Assembly: GCA_959601045.1 (NCBI GenBank)
Contig: CAUGNZ010000020.1
Location: forward strand, 1 to 41,437
Length of the DNA stretch: 41,437 bases
Reading direction: 5' to 3'
Source of the DNA: an uncultured Collinsella sp.
GTDB lineage: Bacteria; Actinomycetota; Coriobacteriia; Coriobacteriales; Coriobacteriaceae
The notes beneath the pieces are model-generated. The model searched no databases. It saw only the letters and a list, made by a program, of their open reading frames with translations, and was not told the DNA's origin. Below, piece after piece: positions 16,979-26,100 of the stretch. Position 1 is the first letter of the stretch, and each line of letters opens with the position of its first letter. A program made the translations under genes and the position numbers.

Positions 16979-19432
16979 ATGGCCGAGCAACTGTCACTGT
17001 TTGGTTCGCCGGAACCGGAGGAAGCTCCCGTGAAGCATGCCCGCACGGCCGAGCAGGCCAAGCCCGAGCCTGCGCCAGAGCCCATTGCCGCCTACGCGAG
17101 CGTGGTCCTCGACATCCCGACCCGTGTGCTGTCCGAGCCCTTTGCCTACGGCATCACCGACTCCCTTGCCGACGAGGCCCAGGTCGGATCGACGGTTCTG
17201 GTCCATTTTGGCAACCGTGCGGCCGCGGGCTATATCGTCGATATCTCGCCCGTGCTGACCGATCTGCAAGGTGTCGACGCCCTCGATCCCGCACGCGTCA
17301 AGCCTATCGAGGCTATTCTCAGCAAACCGCTCTTTACCGCCGAAGCCGCCCGTATCGCACGCTGGATGAGCCGCGAGTACGTCGCGACGCTTTCCGAGTG
17401 TCTGCGCCTGTTCTTGCCTCCGGGCGGCAGCCCGCGCGTGGTCAAGGGTGACGACGGCGTGTGGACCGTTGAGCGCCCCGCCGTCAAACCCATCCAAAAC
17501 CGCTGGGTCATGCTCACACCCGAGGGCTTCGACTATACGCCGCCCAAGACTGCCGTTCGCCAACGCCAGCTCATCGAGGCGCTCCAGTGCGGCCCGGTCA
17601 CGACGCGTGACCTCAACTTGCTCTACAACAGTATGTCGGCGACCATCAAGGCGCTTGAAAAGCGCGGCGTCGTGGTGGTAGAGGAGCGCCGTGCGTGGCG
17701 TGGCTGCAGCGAGCAGACCACGCTGTCCTCGGCAAGCGGCAAGGCGCCGGTTGCACTTACCAACGGCCAGCAGCAGGCCCTCGCGCAGATTGAGCGCGCA
17801 CGCCTGGACGCTCACGGTGATGTGGTGCTGGTCGATGGCGTTACCGGTTCCGGCAAAACCGAGGTTTATCTCTCTGCCATCGAGCGCGTGCTCGCGGCCG
17901 GCCGTTCGGCCTGCGTGCTCGTGCCCGAGATCTCGCTGACGGCCCAGACCGTCGGCCGCTTCCGCTCGCGCTTTGGCGAGACGGTCGCTGTGTTCCATTC
18001 GCGTCTTTCTGCTGGCGAGCGTCTGGACCAGTGGGATATGGTCGCCAGCGGTGCCGCGCGTGTGGTCGTGGGCGCCCGCTCGGCACTCTTTTGCCCGCTC
18101 AGCGACTTGGGTCTTATCATCATCGACGAGGAGCACGAGACCAGCTATAAGCAGGGCTCCAGTCCGCGCTACCATGCGCGCGAGGTGGCGGCCGAGATGG
18201 CGCGTCGGTATCGCTGCCCGCTCGTGTTGGGTTCGGCCACCCCTTCTGCCGAGGCCCTCGACCGCTGCCGCCGCGGCACGTACAACGGAGCCACCTGGAC
18301 GCGTGTCGAGATGCCCGAGCGCCCGGGACACGCCGTGTTGCCCACAGTCCGCATTGCCGACCTGCGCCGCGAGTTCGCACACGGCAGCCGCTCCATGTTC
18401 TCAAAACCGCTGATGGAGGGCCTGGAGCGTGTAGTCGAGCGCCGCGAAAAGGCCGTGCTGCTGCACAACCGCCGCGGTTTTGCGCCGTTTTTGATGTGCC
18501 GCGAATGCGGCTGCGTGCCCACCTGCAACCACTGCTCCACCGCGCTCACGTACCACGAGCGCACGCACTCGTTGCAGTGCCACACCTGCGGATCGTCCTG
18601 GCGCGTGCAGCCCTATCCGGCGCCCACGAGCCGCTGTCCCAAATGCGGCAGTCGCTACCTGGCAAAAATGGGCCTGGGCACGCAGCAGATCGAGGATGCG
18701 CTGCACCAGATGCTGCCCGACGACGTCGCCATCATTCGCATGGATGCCGATTCCACGCGCGGCAAGGACGCACACAAAAAGTTGCTCGAGCAGTTCGATG
18801 CCGCCGATTGCGCGGTGCTGCTGGGTACCCAGATGATCGCCAAAGGCCTCGACTTTCCCGAGGTCACGCTTGTGGGCGTTGTCAATGCCGACTTTGCCCT
18901 CAAGCTGCCCGATTTTAGAGCAGGGGAGCGCGCCTACGATTTGCTGGAGCAGGTCGCCGGTCGTGCCGGTCGTGGCAATCGCCCCGGCGAGGTTATCATC
19001 CAGACCTACCTGCCCGAGGACCCGGTCATTCGCGCCGTCGCCGAGCACGACCGCTCGATCTTTACCGACTACGACCTGGACCAGCGCCGCGACGCGCTGT
19101 ATCCGCCGTTCGTGCGCTTGGTCAACATTTTGGTGTGGTCGGCGAACCGAGACGAGGCGCAGGACTACATCGGGCGCATTGCAAAGCTCCTCAAGCGTCG
19201 CTGGCATTCCGCCGCGCCCGATTTTTTGCGGGCGGGGAGTGCCGTGCCGCAGGTGCTGGGCCCGGCTTCGTGTGTAATCGAGAGAGCCAAGGACCGTTAT
19301 CGCTTCCACCTGCTTGCGAAGTCGCCCGTGGGGTACCATGTCTCTGATGATATCGACGCCTGCCTCAAAGAGGTGGGCTCCGTGCGCGGCGTGAGCGTAA
19401 GCGTTGACGTCGATGCCTATGATTTGATGTAA
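16979..19432 (+). CDS. priA: Primosomal protein N', replication-restart helicase PriA
   Basis: 3'-5' DNA helicase that recognises stalled forks and reloads the replisome. The 817-residue protein has an N-terminal DNA-binding domain (YASVVLDIPTRVLSEPFAYG), then Walker A DGVTGSGKTEVY near residue 290 and the DEEH box LIIIDEEHETSYKQ. It has zinc-binding cysteines arranged as CRECG, CNHCS, CHTCG and CPKCG near residues 505-560, and the motif V-VI region QMIAKGLDFPEV to EQVAGRAGRGNRPG. Many actinobacterial PriA proteins have lost ATPase motifs; here they look complete. Start ATG 16979 gives MAEQLSLFG with GGGAGG ten bases upstream; ATG 16961 is possible. A linker rich in Ala/Pro/Glu lies at residues 10-40. 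def follows after 18 bases. Confidence 0.93.
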   Translation: MAEQLSLFGSPEPEEAPVKHARTAEQAKPEPAPEPIAAYASVVLDIPTRVLSEPFAYGITDSLADEAQVGSTVLVHFGNRAAAGYIVDISPVLTDLQGVDALDPARVKPIEAILSKPLFTAEAARIARWMSREYVATLSECLRLFLPPGGSPRVVKGDDGVWTVERPAVKPIQNRWVMLTPEGFDYTPPKTAVRQRQLIEALQCGPVTTRDLNLLYNSMSATIKALEKRGVVVVEERRAWRGCSEQTTLSSASGKAPVALTNGQQQALAQIERARLDAHGDVVLVDGVTGSGKTEVYLSAIERVLAAGRSACVLVPEISLTAQTVGRFRSRFGETVAVFHSRLSAGERLDQWDMVASGAARVVVGARSALFCPLSDLGLIIIDEEHETSYKQGSSPRYHAREVAAEMARRYRCPLVLGSATPSAEALDRCRRGTYNGATWTRVEMPERPGHAVLPTVRIADLRREFAHGSRSMFSKPLMEGLERVVERREKAVLLHNRRGFAPFLMCRECGCVPTCNHCSTALTYHERTHSLQCHTCGSSWRVQPYPAPTSRCPKCGSRYLAKMGLGTQQIEDALHQMLPDDVAIIRMDADSTRGKDAHKKLLEQFDAADCAVLLGTQMIAKGLDFPEVTLVGVVNADFALKLPDFRAGERAYDLLEQVAGRAGRGNRPGEVIIQTYLPEDPVIRAVAEHDRSIFTDYDLDQRRDALYPPFVRLVNILVWSANRDEAQDYIGRIAKLLKRRWHSAAPDFLRAGSAVPQVLGPASCVIERAKDRYRFHLLAKSPVGYHVSDDIDACLKEVGSVRGVSVSVDVDAYDLM

Positions 19433-19450
19433 CAAACCGAAAGGATGGCC

Positions 19451-19987
19451 ATGGAAGCCAACGGAATCGTACTGTCCCCCGACCCTCGTCTGCGCCAGGA
19501 GTGTGCCGTCATCGAGGAAATCACCCCTGCGATTGAGGCTCTTGCCGAGAAGATGAAGAAGATGATGTTCGAGAACGGCGGGTGCGGCCTGGCTGCTCCG
19601 CAGATCGGCGAGCTCATTCAGCTCGTCACCATCGACTGCGACTACAGCGACAAGAACGACTACGATCCGTACGTGCTCATTAACCCCGTGATTGTGGAGC
19701 AGAGCGACCATCTGGTGCCGTTTAGCGAGGGCTGCCTTTCCATCCCCGGCATTAGCTGCGAGATCGAGCGTCCCGACCATGTCGTCGTCGAGGCGTACGA
19801 TCTGGACGCCAACCTGATTCGCTACGAGGCCTCGGGCGACCTCTTCTGCGTGTGCCTGCAGCACGAGATCGATCACCTGCACGGCAACACCATGTTCGAG
19901 CGACTGAAGCCGATGCAGAGGATTAAGGCAGTCAAGGAGTACCAGGACGCCCTGGCCCGCGGCGCTCGACCGGGCGAGACGGAGTAG
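19451..19987 (+). CDS. def: Peptide deformylase
   Basis: Removes the N-terminal formyl group of nascent proteins. The three metalloenzyme motifs are present in 178 residues: GGCGLAAPQIG (motif 1), EGCLSIPG with the metal-ligand Cys (motif 2) and QHEIDHLHG with the HExxH ligands and catalytic Glu (motif 3). Motif 1 has Cys where Val or Ile is more common. ATG 19451 is chosen because AAGGA lies six bases upstream; ATG 19445 would put that site almost on the start codon. The gene follows priA closely and precedes fmt, which adds the formyl group that this enzyme removes. A palindromic repeat begins nine bases after the stop. Confidence 0.94.
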   Translation: MEANGIVLSPDPRLRQECAVIEEITPAIEALAEKMKKMMFENGGCGLAAPQIGELIQLVTIDCDYSDKNDYDPYVLINPVIVEQSDHLVPFSEGCLSIPGISCEIERPDHVVVEAYDLDANLIRYEASGDLFCVCLQHEIDHLHGNTMFERLKPMQRIKAVKEYQDALARGARPGETE

Positions 19988-19995
19988 GTCCCACC

Positions 19996-20097
19996 GTCCC
20001 CGGTGCTGAGCGCCCACATATCATCCCGTGCTCAAACATTCTCGCTTTGCTGCGAAACTGCGCGCGGGACGATATGTGGGCGCTCAGCACCGGGGAC
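19996..20097. repeat. Palindromic element with 33-bp arms
   Basis: Arms 19996-20028 and 20065-20097 are inverted copies with a single mismatch (outer end GTCCCCGGTGCTGAGCGCCC), around a 36-base centre. It lies between def and fmt. The arms are long enough to form a very stable hairpin if transcribed. Confidence 0.78.
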
Positions 20098-20174
20098 TGC
20101 GTTGTTCTGGCTCGGTTCGCCCGGGTGCCGGTGGGCCAGGGAGGGGCGTCTTCGCTGATAATTGCTTTGTTGGA

Positions 20175-20205
20175 AGAGCTGCTTTTATTGCGGCTCTTTC
20201 TTTGG
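20175..20205 (+). terminator. Rho-independent terminator between def and fmt
   Basis: An 8-bp stem (AGAGCTGC with GCGGCTCT, one G-U pair) and a seven-base loop, followed by TTCTTTGG. It lies downstream of the palindromic element, so fmt probably has its own promoter between here and 20300, though none is clear. Confidence 0.65.
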
Positions 20206-20315
20206 TTTTGGGTATATTTGTTCTTGTTGATTGTTCTTGCGGCTAGGTGCGCTTGCGACCTGGAACGCTTCTTTTGTAGCCGTCTCGGCTCGTAATTGAG
20301 AGGAGACTAACTTTT

Positions 20316-21236
20316 ATGCGTATTGTGTTTATGGGTACGCCTGATTTTGCTGTGCCTTCTTTGACTTCGCTTGTTGAGGCTGGGAATGAGATTGCGCTTG
20401 TTGTTACTCGTCCTGATGCTGTTCGTGGGCGTGGTAAGAAGCTGGAGCCGTCTCCTGTTAAGGCTCGCGCGCTTGAGCTGGGGTTGCCCGTTGTCGAGGC
20501 TAATCGTATGACGCCTGAGGTTGTTGAGGCGCTCCAGGCTGCCCGGGCTGACATTTTCTGTGTGGCTGCTTATGGCTGCATTTTGCCGGATGAGGTGCTG
20601 CATATGGCGACGCTTGGTATTGTGAATGTTCATGCTTCCTTGCTGCCTCGTTGGCGTGGGGCTGCTCCTATTCAGCGTGCGATTCTCGCTGGTGATGAGG
20701 TTGCTGGCGTTTCTATTATGCGCATTGGACATGGCGTTGATACCGGCGCTTATTGTGCCCAGGCGTCTACGTCGGTTGCCGGTAAGCATGCCGAGGCGCT
20801 CACGATGGAGCTTGGTGAGCTTGGCGGCAAACTGCTTGCCGATACGCTTCCCTCGCTTACCGATGGCTCGGCTGTTTGGACTGATCAGGATGAGTCGCTC
20901 GTCACCCATGCCGCCAAGATTTCCAAGCAGGAGATGCGTCTGGATCCGCAGATGGCAGCGCTCGATTGCGTGCGTCATGTGCTGGCCTCGTCCGACACCG
21001 CTCCCGCTCGTTGCGTGATTGCCGGCAAGACCGTGCGTGTGCTCGATGCAGCACCGGCAGATGTGTCGCTTGGCGAGGGTCAGGTTCTCGTTAAGGCCAA
21101 GCGTGTTTACATGGGTCTTTCCGATGGCTCGGTTGAGTTGCTCGAGGTTAAGCCTGATGGCAAGCGTGCTATGGCCACTTCTGCTTGGGCTGCTGGTCTG
21201 CAGGGCGCCGATCTTTCGTGGGGTGTTTTGTCATGA
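20316..21236 (+). CDS. fmt: Methionyl-tRNA formyltransferase
   Basis: Formylates Met-tRNAfMet using 10-formyltetrahydrofolate. The 306-residue length is normal. It starts MRIVFMGTPDFAVPSL, has the family core AAYGCILPDEVLHM near residue 95, and the catalytic stretch GIVNVHASLLPRWRGAAPIQRAILAGD with the Asn-His pair. The C-terminal OB-like domain is complete. AGAGGAG precedes the ATG. The first half of the gene uses many codons ending in T (GCT, GTT, CGT, CCT), unlike the C/G-ending codons of priA, def and gltX, and drifts back toward the usual pattern downstream. The stop overlaps the rsmB start (ATGA). Confidence 0.95.
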   Translation: MRIVFMGTPDFAVPSLTSLVEAGNEIALVVTRPDAVRGRGKKLEPSPVKARALELGLPVVEANRMTPEVVEALQAARADIFCVAAYGCILPDEVLHMATLGIVNVHASLLPRWRGAAPIQRAILAGDEVAGVSIMRIGHGVDTGAYCAQASTSVAGKHAEALTMELGELGGKLLADTLPSLTDGSAVWTDQDESLVTHAAKISKQEMRLDPQMAALDCVRHVLASSDTAPARCVIAGKTVRVLDAAPADVSLGEGQVLVKAKRVYMGLSDGSVELLEVKPDGKRAMATSAWAAGLQGADLSWGVLS

Positions 21237-22633
21237 GCAAGCTGTCTCCCGCGCGCAAGCTTGCGCTCGATGTGCTAATGGAGGCCGATCGCCGCGGTAT
21301 GTATGCGCGTGACGTGCTGTCTTCTCGCGCATCGGCCAAGGCTATTGACCAGCGCGATTCCGCTTTTGCCGCCCGCTTGGCGCTGGGCGTGGCCGCCACG
21401 CAGGGTATTTTAGACGAGCTGCTCGATCAGTTTCTTGATAAGCCTAAAAAGGTTGCGCCGCGTGTTCGCATGGCGCTTCGTATCTCGGCCTTCGAGATGC
21501 TCTATTTGCATACGCCTGGCCGCGTCGCCGTAAGTCAGGGTGTTGAGCTGGTGCGCAGCGGAGCTAAGTCTGCCGCAGGTTTGGCCAATGCCGTGCTGCA
21601 TAAGGTTGCGGACAATGTTGAGGACTTTGCTACTGCGTCCGACGTGGATGAGTCCGAGCGCCGTTTGGTTCGCCTTTCGCGTTTGATGGGTCTTCCTCGC
21701 TGGCTGTGCGCTCGCATTATGGCATCGTTCGACACTCCTGAGGGTGCGCTTAACTTTGCCGGCAATCTGGCCCCCGCGCCGCTGGCCCTTCATGAGAACG
21801 CCTTTGCTACCAAGCCCGATCCGTATATCTCTCAGCTCGTCGAGCCTGTCTTCCCGGGCTGCCATGCCCCGGTTGATGCCCAGGTTACCGTTGCTTCGGG
21901 TGTGTTTGAGCGCGCTGCGGCCGTGGCGTCTGATCTCAACGCGCAACTTATCGCCACAGCTGCCACGCGTCCTGGAAGCTGCCTTGAGATTGGTGCCGGT
22001 CGCGGCACCAAGACCTATGTGATGATGTGCCAGGCCAAGCGTGCGGGCTATGGGCGTCAGCATACGGCGCTCGATCTTCATGATCGCAAGTGCGATCTGA
22101 ATCTCGCTCGCCTGCATAAGGCCGGTATTCAGGGCGTTCGTACGGTTTCGGGTGATGCGTGCGAGCTTGATGAGGTGCTCACTTCGTTTGATGCCATGCT
22201 TGGCAAGCCGGTTACGTTCGACACGGTCTTTATCGATGCGCCGTGCTCGGGCACCGGCACCATGCGCCGTCATCCCGAGATTCCATGGCGCCTAACTGAG
22301 AATGACGTTACGACTGAGTTGCCCAAGCTGCAGCTGGCGATGCTCAAGGAAGCAGCCGCGCGCGTGGCTGCCGGCGGTGAACTCATCTATGCGACGTGCT
22401 CGGTCTTCGACGAGGAGAATACGCAGGTGGTGGACGCTTTCCTGAACTCTCTCGAGGGCACCGGCTTTACCGTGGCGCCGCTCTCCGAGGCGCAGATCCT
22501 GCAGCTCCCCGAGTTCGATCAGGCCAAGAAGCTCGTATCAGTACGCCAGAACGATCGAGGCCTCTTCCAAAGCGTACCGGTAAACGCCGACTCCTACGAC
22601 GGCCACTTCTGCGCCAGGCTGGTCCACAAGTAA
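21233..22633 (+). CDS. rsmB: 16S rRNA m5C967 methyltransferase RsmB
   Basis: Methylates C967 of 16S rRNA with S-adenosylmethionine. The N-terminal NusB-like helical domain covers about residues 1-140 (RKLALDVLMEADRRGMYARDVL, then RVRMALRISAFEMLYL). The methyltransferase domain starts near residue 240. SAM motif I is CLEIGAGRGTKTYVMM, the motif IV cysteine lies in VFIDAPCSGTGTMRRHPE, and the catalytic cysteine of motif VI is in ELIYATCSVFDEENTQVV. The 466-residue length fits. ATG 21233 overlaps the fmt stop, so the two genes are translationally coupled, as in many bacteria. The first part shares the T-ending codon tendency of fmt. Confidence 0.93.
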   Translation: MSKLSPARKLALDVLMEADRRGMYARDVLSSRASAKAIDQRDSAFAARLALGVAATQGILDELLDQFLDKPKKVAPRVRMALRISAFEMLYLHTPGRVAVSQGVELVRSGAKSAAGLANAVLHKVADNVEDFATASDVDESERRLVRLSRLMGLPRWLCARIMASFDTPEGALNFAGNLAPAPLALHENAFATKPDPYISQLVEPVFPGCHAPVDAQVTVASGVFERAAAVASDLNAQLIATAATRPGSCLEIGAGRGTKTYVMMCQAKRAGYGRQHTALDLHDRKCDLNLARLHKAGIQGVRTVSGDACELDEVLTSFDAMLGKPVTFDTVFIDAPCSGTGTMRRHPEIPWRLTENDVTTELPKLQLAMLKEAAARVAAGGELIYATCSVFDEENTQVVDAFLNSLEGTGFTVAPLSEAQILQLPEFDQAKKLVSVRQNDRGLFQSVPVNADSYDGHFCARLVHK

Positions 22634-22639
22634 CTACTA

Positions 22640-22706
22640 AGTTGCGGTGAAATAGGGATTGAATAGCGGCTTCTGCCCGCCAAACAGTCCTTATTTCACC
22701 GCAACT
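22640..22706. repeat. Palindromic element with GTTGCGGTGAAATA arms
   Basis: Arms 22640-22659 and 22687-22706 are inverted copies; the outer 15 bases (AGTTGCGGTGAAATA) match exactly and the inner five partly. The right arm with its flank CCAAAC recurs in degenerate form at 6449-6475. The element begins 6 bases after the rsmB stop. Confidence 0.7.
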
Positions 22707-22754
22707 CATAAGGAAACCTGGATAGATTATTAGCTACTCATAGCTCAAAGAAGT

Positions 22755-22790
22755 AGCCCCGCGATCTGTATCGGTCGCGGGGCTGTTTGG
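22755..22790 (+). terminator. Terminator between convergent rsmB and the FmdB-like gene
   Basis: A perfect 10-bp stem (AGCCCCGCGA and its complement) with a ten-base loop. It is followed on the + strand by GTTTGGTTT and on the - strand by ACTTCTTTG, so it could serve both convergent genes. Confidence 0.7.
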
Positions 22791-22793
22791 TTT

Positions 22794-23030
22794 CTAGTGG
22801 TTATGCGGGCAGTTGGCGCAGCAGCCGCTGGTGGCGCTGGTGCTGGAGCCGCCGCTTCGCTGGTCGGTGTTGTAGAAGCCGCTGCCCTCAAACTTGATGC
22901 CGCTGGCCGAGAACGTCTTGGCCGCCGGAGCGCCGCAGCTCGGGCACACGACCTTGGGGGTCTCGGACATGGGATGCTCAACCTCAAACACGTTGCCGCA
23001 GCTCGAGCACTTGTAATCGTAGCGCGCCAT
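22794..23030 (-). CDS. FmdB-family zinc ribbon protein
   Basis: Small 78-residue protein that starts MARYDYKCSSCGNVFEV and carries two CxxC pairs (Cys8/Cys11 and Cys29/Cys32) that form a predicted zinc ribbon. This is the hallmark of the FmdB putative regulatory family. Its role is not established; family members are thought to act in regulation or metal binding. After the ribbon comes a conserved-looking FSASGIKFEGSGFYNTD segment, a Gly/Ser/Thr linker, and a C-terminal cluster SGCCANCPHNH that adds three cysteines and two histidines, possibly a second metal site. AAGGAAG precedes the ATG. It stands alone between hairpins on both sides. Confidence 0.85.
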   Translation of the reverse strand: MARYDYKCSSCGNVFEVEHPMSETPKVVCPSCGAPAAKTFSASGIKFEGSGFYNTDQRSGGSSTSATSGCCANCPHNH

Positions 23031-23052
23031 ATTACTTCCTTTTCAGCACAAA

Positions 23053-23074
23053 GCGGGCAGATCGCTCTGCCCGC
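23053..23074 (-). terminator. Hairpin after the GH13-GH77 gene
   Basis: An 8-bp stem GCGGGCAG/CTGCCCGC with a six-base loop, followed on the - strand by TTTGTG. It lies 45 bases after the stop of the glucan enzyme and 22 bases before the FmdB-like start. The U-tract is weak. Confidence 0.5.
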
Positions 23075-23118
23075 ATAAATTCAAACGTTTGTAACTGTAC
23101 CCTATATCGGGGGTTTTA

Positions 23119-26100
23119 TCACGCTTCGCCCCAGAATCTATGGGTGTTGCGCAGGAGCTGTGCAGTTTTGCCCTCAGCGGCCGCAACGTCAGCCTCATCG
23201 GCCTGCCAGGTCCAGTTGCCCGTGGCCACGCCCGGCACGTTCATGCGCGCGTCGTCGCCAAGCCCCAGGACATCCTGCAGCGGCATCATCACCAAGGGAG
23301 CGTCGCTTGTCAGCGCATCGCTCATCAGCTTGGCTGCCACCTCAACACCGCTCGGCTCGTCGCCGCCCGCAAAAGAGCGCGTGCACCAACCCGCGAGCGT
23401 CGACGTGTCGTGAGTCGATGTGTACAGGATCTTTCCGGGCGTAGGGTGCACGCCGCAACGAACGTCGTAGTCGCTAAACTCCAGCACGTCCATGCCGGGG
23501 AAGCCGCAGGTCGAGGCCATGGCGCGAACGCCGGGCGTCAAATAGCCCAGGTCCTCGGCGATAAAGTTGAGCGGACCCAGCTCGTCGTAGGCGGTCTGGA
23601 ACAGGTCCTTGCCCGGTCCCGCCAGCCAGCGACCTTCGGCGCAAGCCTTGCCCGCGGGGATACTGAAGTAGCTGTGGAAGCCCAGGAAGTGATCCAGGCG
23701 CACGCGGTCGTAGAGCGAAAACGCACGACGTAGGCGATCCATCCACCAGCTATAGCCGTTCTGCTTCATGCGGTCCCAGCGGAACGTCGGGTTGCCCCAC
23801 ACCTGACCCTCGGGTGCAAAGTTGTCGGGCGGCGCGCCGGAAATCTCGATTGCCTTACCGGTATCGGACAGCCAGAAGTTCTCGGGTTCGCTCCACGCAT
23901 CGGCCGAATCGTCCGAGACATACATGGGGATATCGCCGATGACCTCGATTCCTTTCTTGTGCGCATAGTTCATAAGCTCGCACCAAGCCAGGTCAAAGCG
24001 GTACTGCATGTACGCCTGCAGCTCTGACTCGTCGTGGAAACGCTTGTCGTCGATCAGATGCTCGTTGTAGCGCGCAACATCTGCCGGCCAATCGTGGCGC
24101 GATTCGCCCTCAAAGTACTTTTTGACGGCCATATAGACGCAGTACTTCTCGAGCCAATCGGCATTGCGATGTTTAAACGCGGTGTACAGTGGATCGGCAT
24201 CCTCGCCGCCGCGGGCCTTCCAGGTCTCAAAGTCGGCGGCTAGCTCCTCGTGGCTTTCGGGCAGCAGGTCGATATTGCCTGCAAAGGCCGAAGGACCGGC
24301 GTAAGGGGAGCGGAAGAAGTCCGTGGGGTTGACGGGCAGGACCTGCCAGTAGCGCATGCCCATAGCGGACAGATGGTCGATAAAGCGACGCGTGGGTGCG
24401 CCGATCGTGCCGGGCTTGCCGTCATCGGTCGGTACCGAGGTGATATGGCACACAACGCCCGCGCCGTGATCGAGCGGCTCCTGCAGGCGCTGCTCGGCAT
24501 GGTGATAGATGATCGACGAGCTCAGCGGATACAAATCGAGCGTGACCGTGCCGTTGTGGATCTCGCACTCGTGACCGCTAATCACATCGCTCGCGCATTC
24601 GCCGAGCGCCGGAATCGTCACGCGGTGCGAATTGCGCAGACTACGGTTGATGATAACCGTCGCGGCCTCACCGTCTTTACCGGTGCGCGTATAGGCGAGT
24701 ACCTCGTCGTTGAGCGCGAAAGCCTTGATTTCACCGTCGATCATAAACGGTAGCGCGCGGCGCACGGCAGACGCGTTCTTAACGATGGCCAGCGTATCGA
24801 AGTCGTGGAGTTGGTCCTTGGTCGGCAGGGTGCGGCGATTGCCCGGATCGGTCAGACCCTCAAGGCCGTACTCGTCGCCATAGTAAATCGAAGGCACACC
24901 GGGGAAGGTCATCTGCATGAGCGTCGCGAGCCAAAAACGGCTCTTGGCCAGGCCCATCGAGTTCTCGTCCAGGCGCCATTTGCTGCGCTCGCACTCGGGC
25001 AGCTGCGACTCGTCGGGGCCACCGCCGAGCACCGAGATAATGCGCGGTCGGTCGTGGCTCGAAAGCAGATTAAGTGCGCAGGACAGGGCCTCGCGCGGAT
25101 AATTCTCGCGCAGGGTTTCGATATCCTCGGCTGCCTGGTAAGCGTTCTTATAGCCCATCAAAAAGCCGATAACCATGTCGCGGAAGGGATAATCCATGGC
25201 CGAGTCGAGCTCGGATCCCTGCAGATAGCGGCGTAGATGGCCGTAGCTAATCTTGTTAGAGGCGTCTTCCCAGACTTCGCCGAGCAACAGTGCGTCAGGC
25301 TTTTCGGCAAGTACTGCCTTCTTAATCTCGGTCAGGAAATCGTCCGAAAGCTCGTCGGCCACGTCGAGGCGCCAGCCATGAGCGCCGGCACGTAGCCATT
25401 TACGGATCACGCCGTCCTTGCCTAGGAGCCGCTCGCGTACCAGCTCGGAGCTCTCGTTGATGGCGGGCATATTGCCCACGCCCCACCAGCAGTCGTACGA
25501 GCCGTCCTCGTGGAAATAAAACGCATCGCGCCACGGCGAATCCTCGCTCTGCCACGCGCCCACGCCAGGGTAGTTGCCATAGCGGTTGAAATAGATGGAG
25601 TCGTCACCCGTGTGGTTAAAGACGCCGTCCAGAATGATGGAAATGCCGAGCTTCTCGGCCGCCTCGCACAGCTCGGTAAAGTCCTGCTCGGTGCCCAGAA
25701 TCGGATCGATCTTGGTGTAATCGGCGGTGTCGTAGCGGTGGTTGCTCGCGGCTTCAAAAATGGGGTTGAGGTAGATGGCTGTAAAGCCCAGCTCGGCGAT
25801 GCGAGGCAGGTCATTTTGGATACCCTTGAGCGAGCCGCCGTAAAAATCCCAGGTCTTGATGGAGCCGTCATCGGCGCGCTCGTATACGGGCGGCTCGTTC
25901 CAGTCCTCGACCATGCGGCGTTGGATTCCGTTGCGCGGCTTTTCGACCTCGGCCAGCGTGCGCTCGCGCCAGTGCTCGTCGCGGGCATAGCGATCGGGGA
26001 AGATCTGGTAGACCATTCCGCGCTCGTACCACTCGGGTCGAACTTCGCGGTGCTTGTAGACGGTGACTTGGAATGACGGCACCTCGGCGTAGTCATAGGT

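Noticed and set aside
18401..20017. A 538-codon open frame on the - strand opposite priA and def
   Set aside because: It spans two well-supported genes on the other strand and shows no family similarity or ribosome site.
20047..20295. An 82-codon open frame between def and fmt rich in Leu
   Set aside because: It starts inside the palindromic repeat and crosses a terminator; hydrophobic content follows from the T-rich sequence. No ribosome site.
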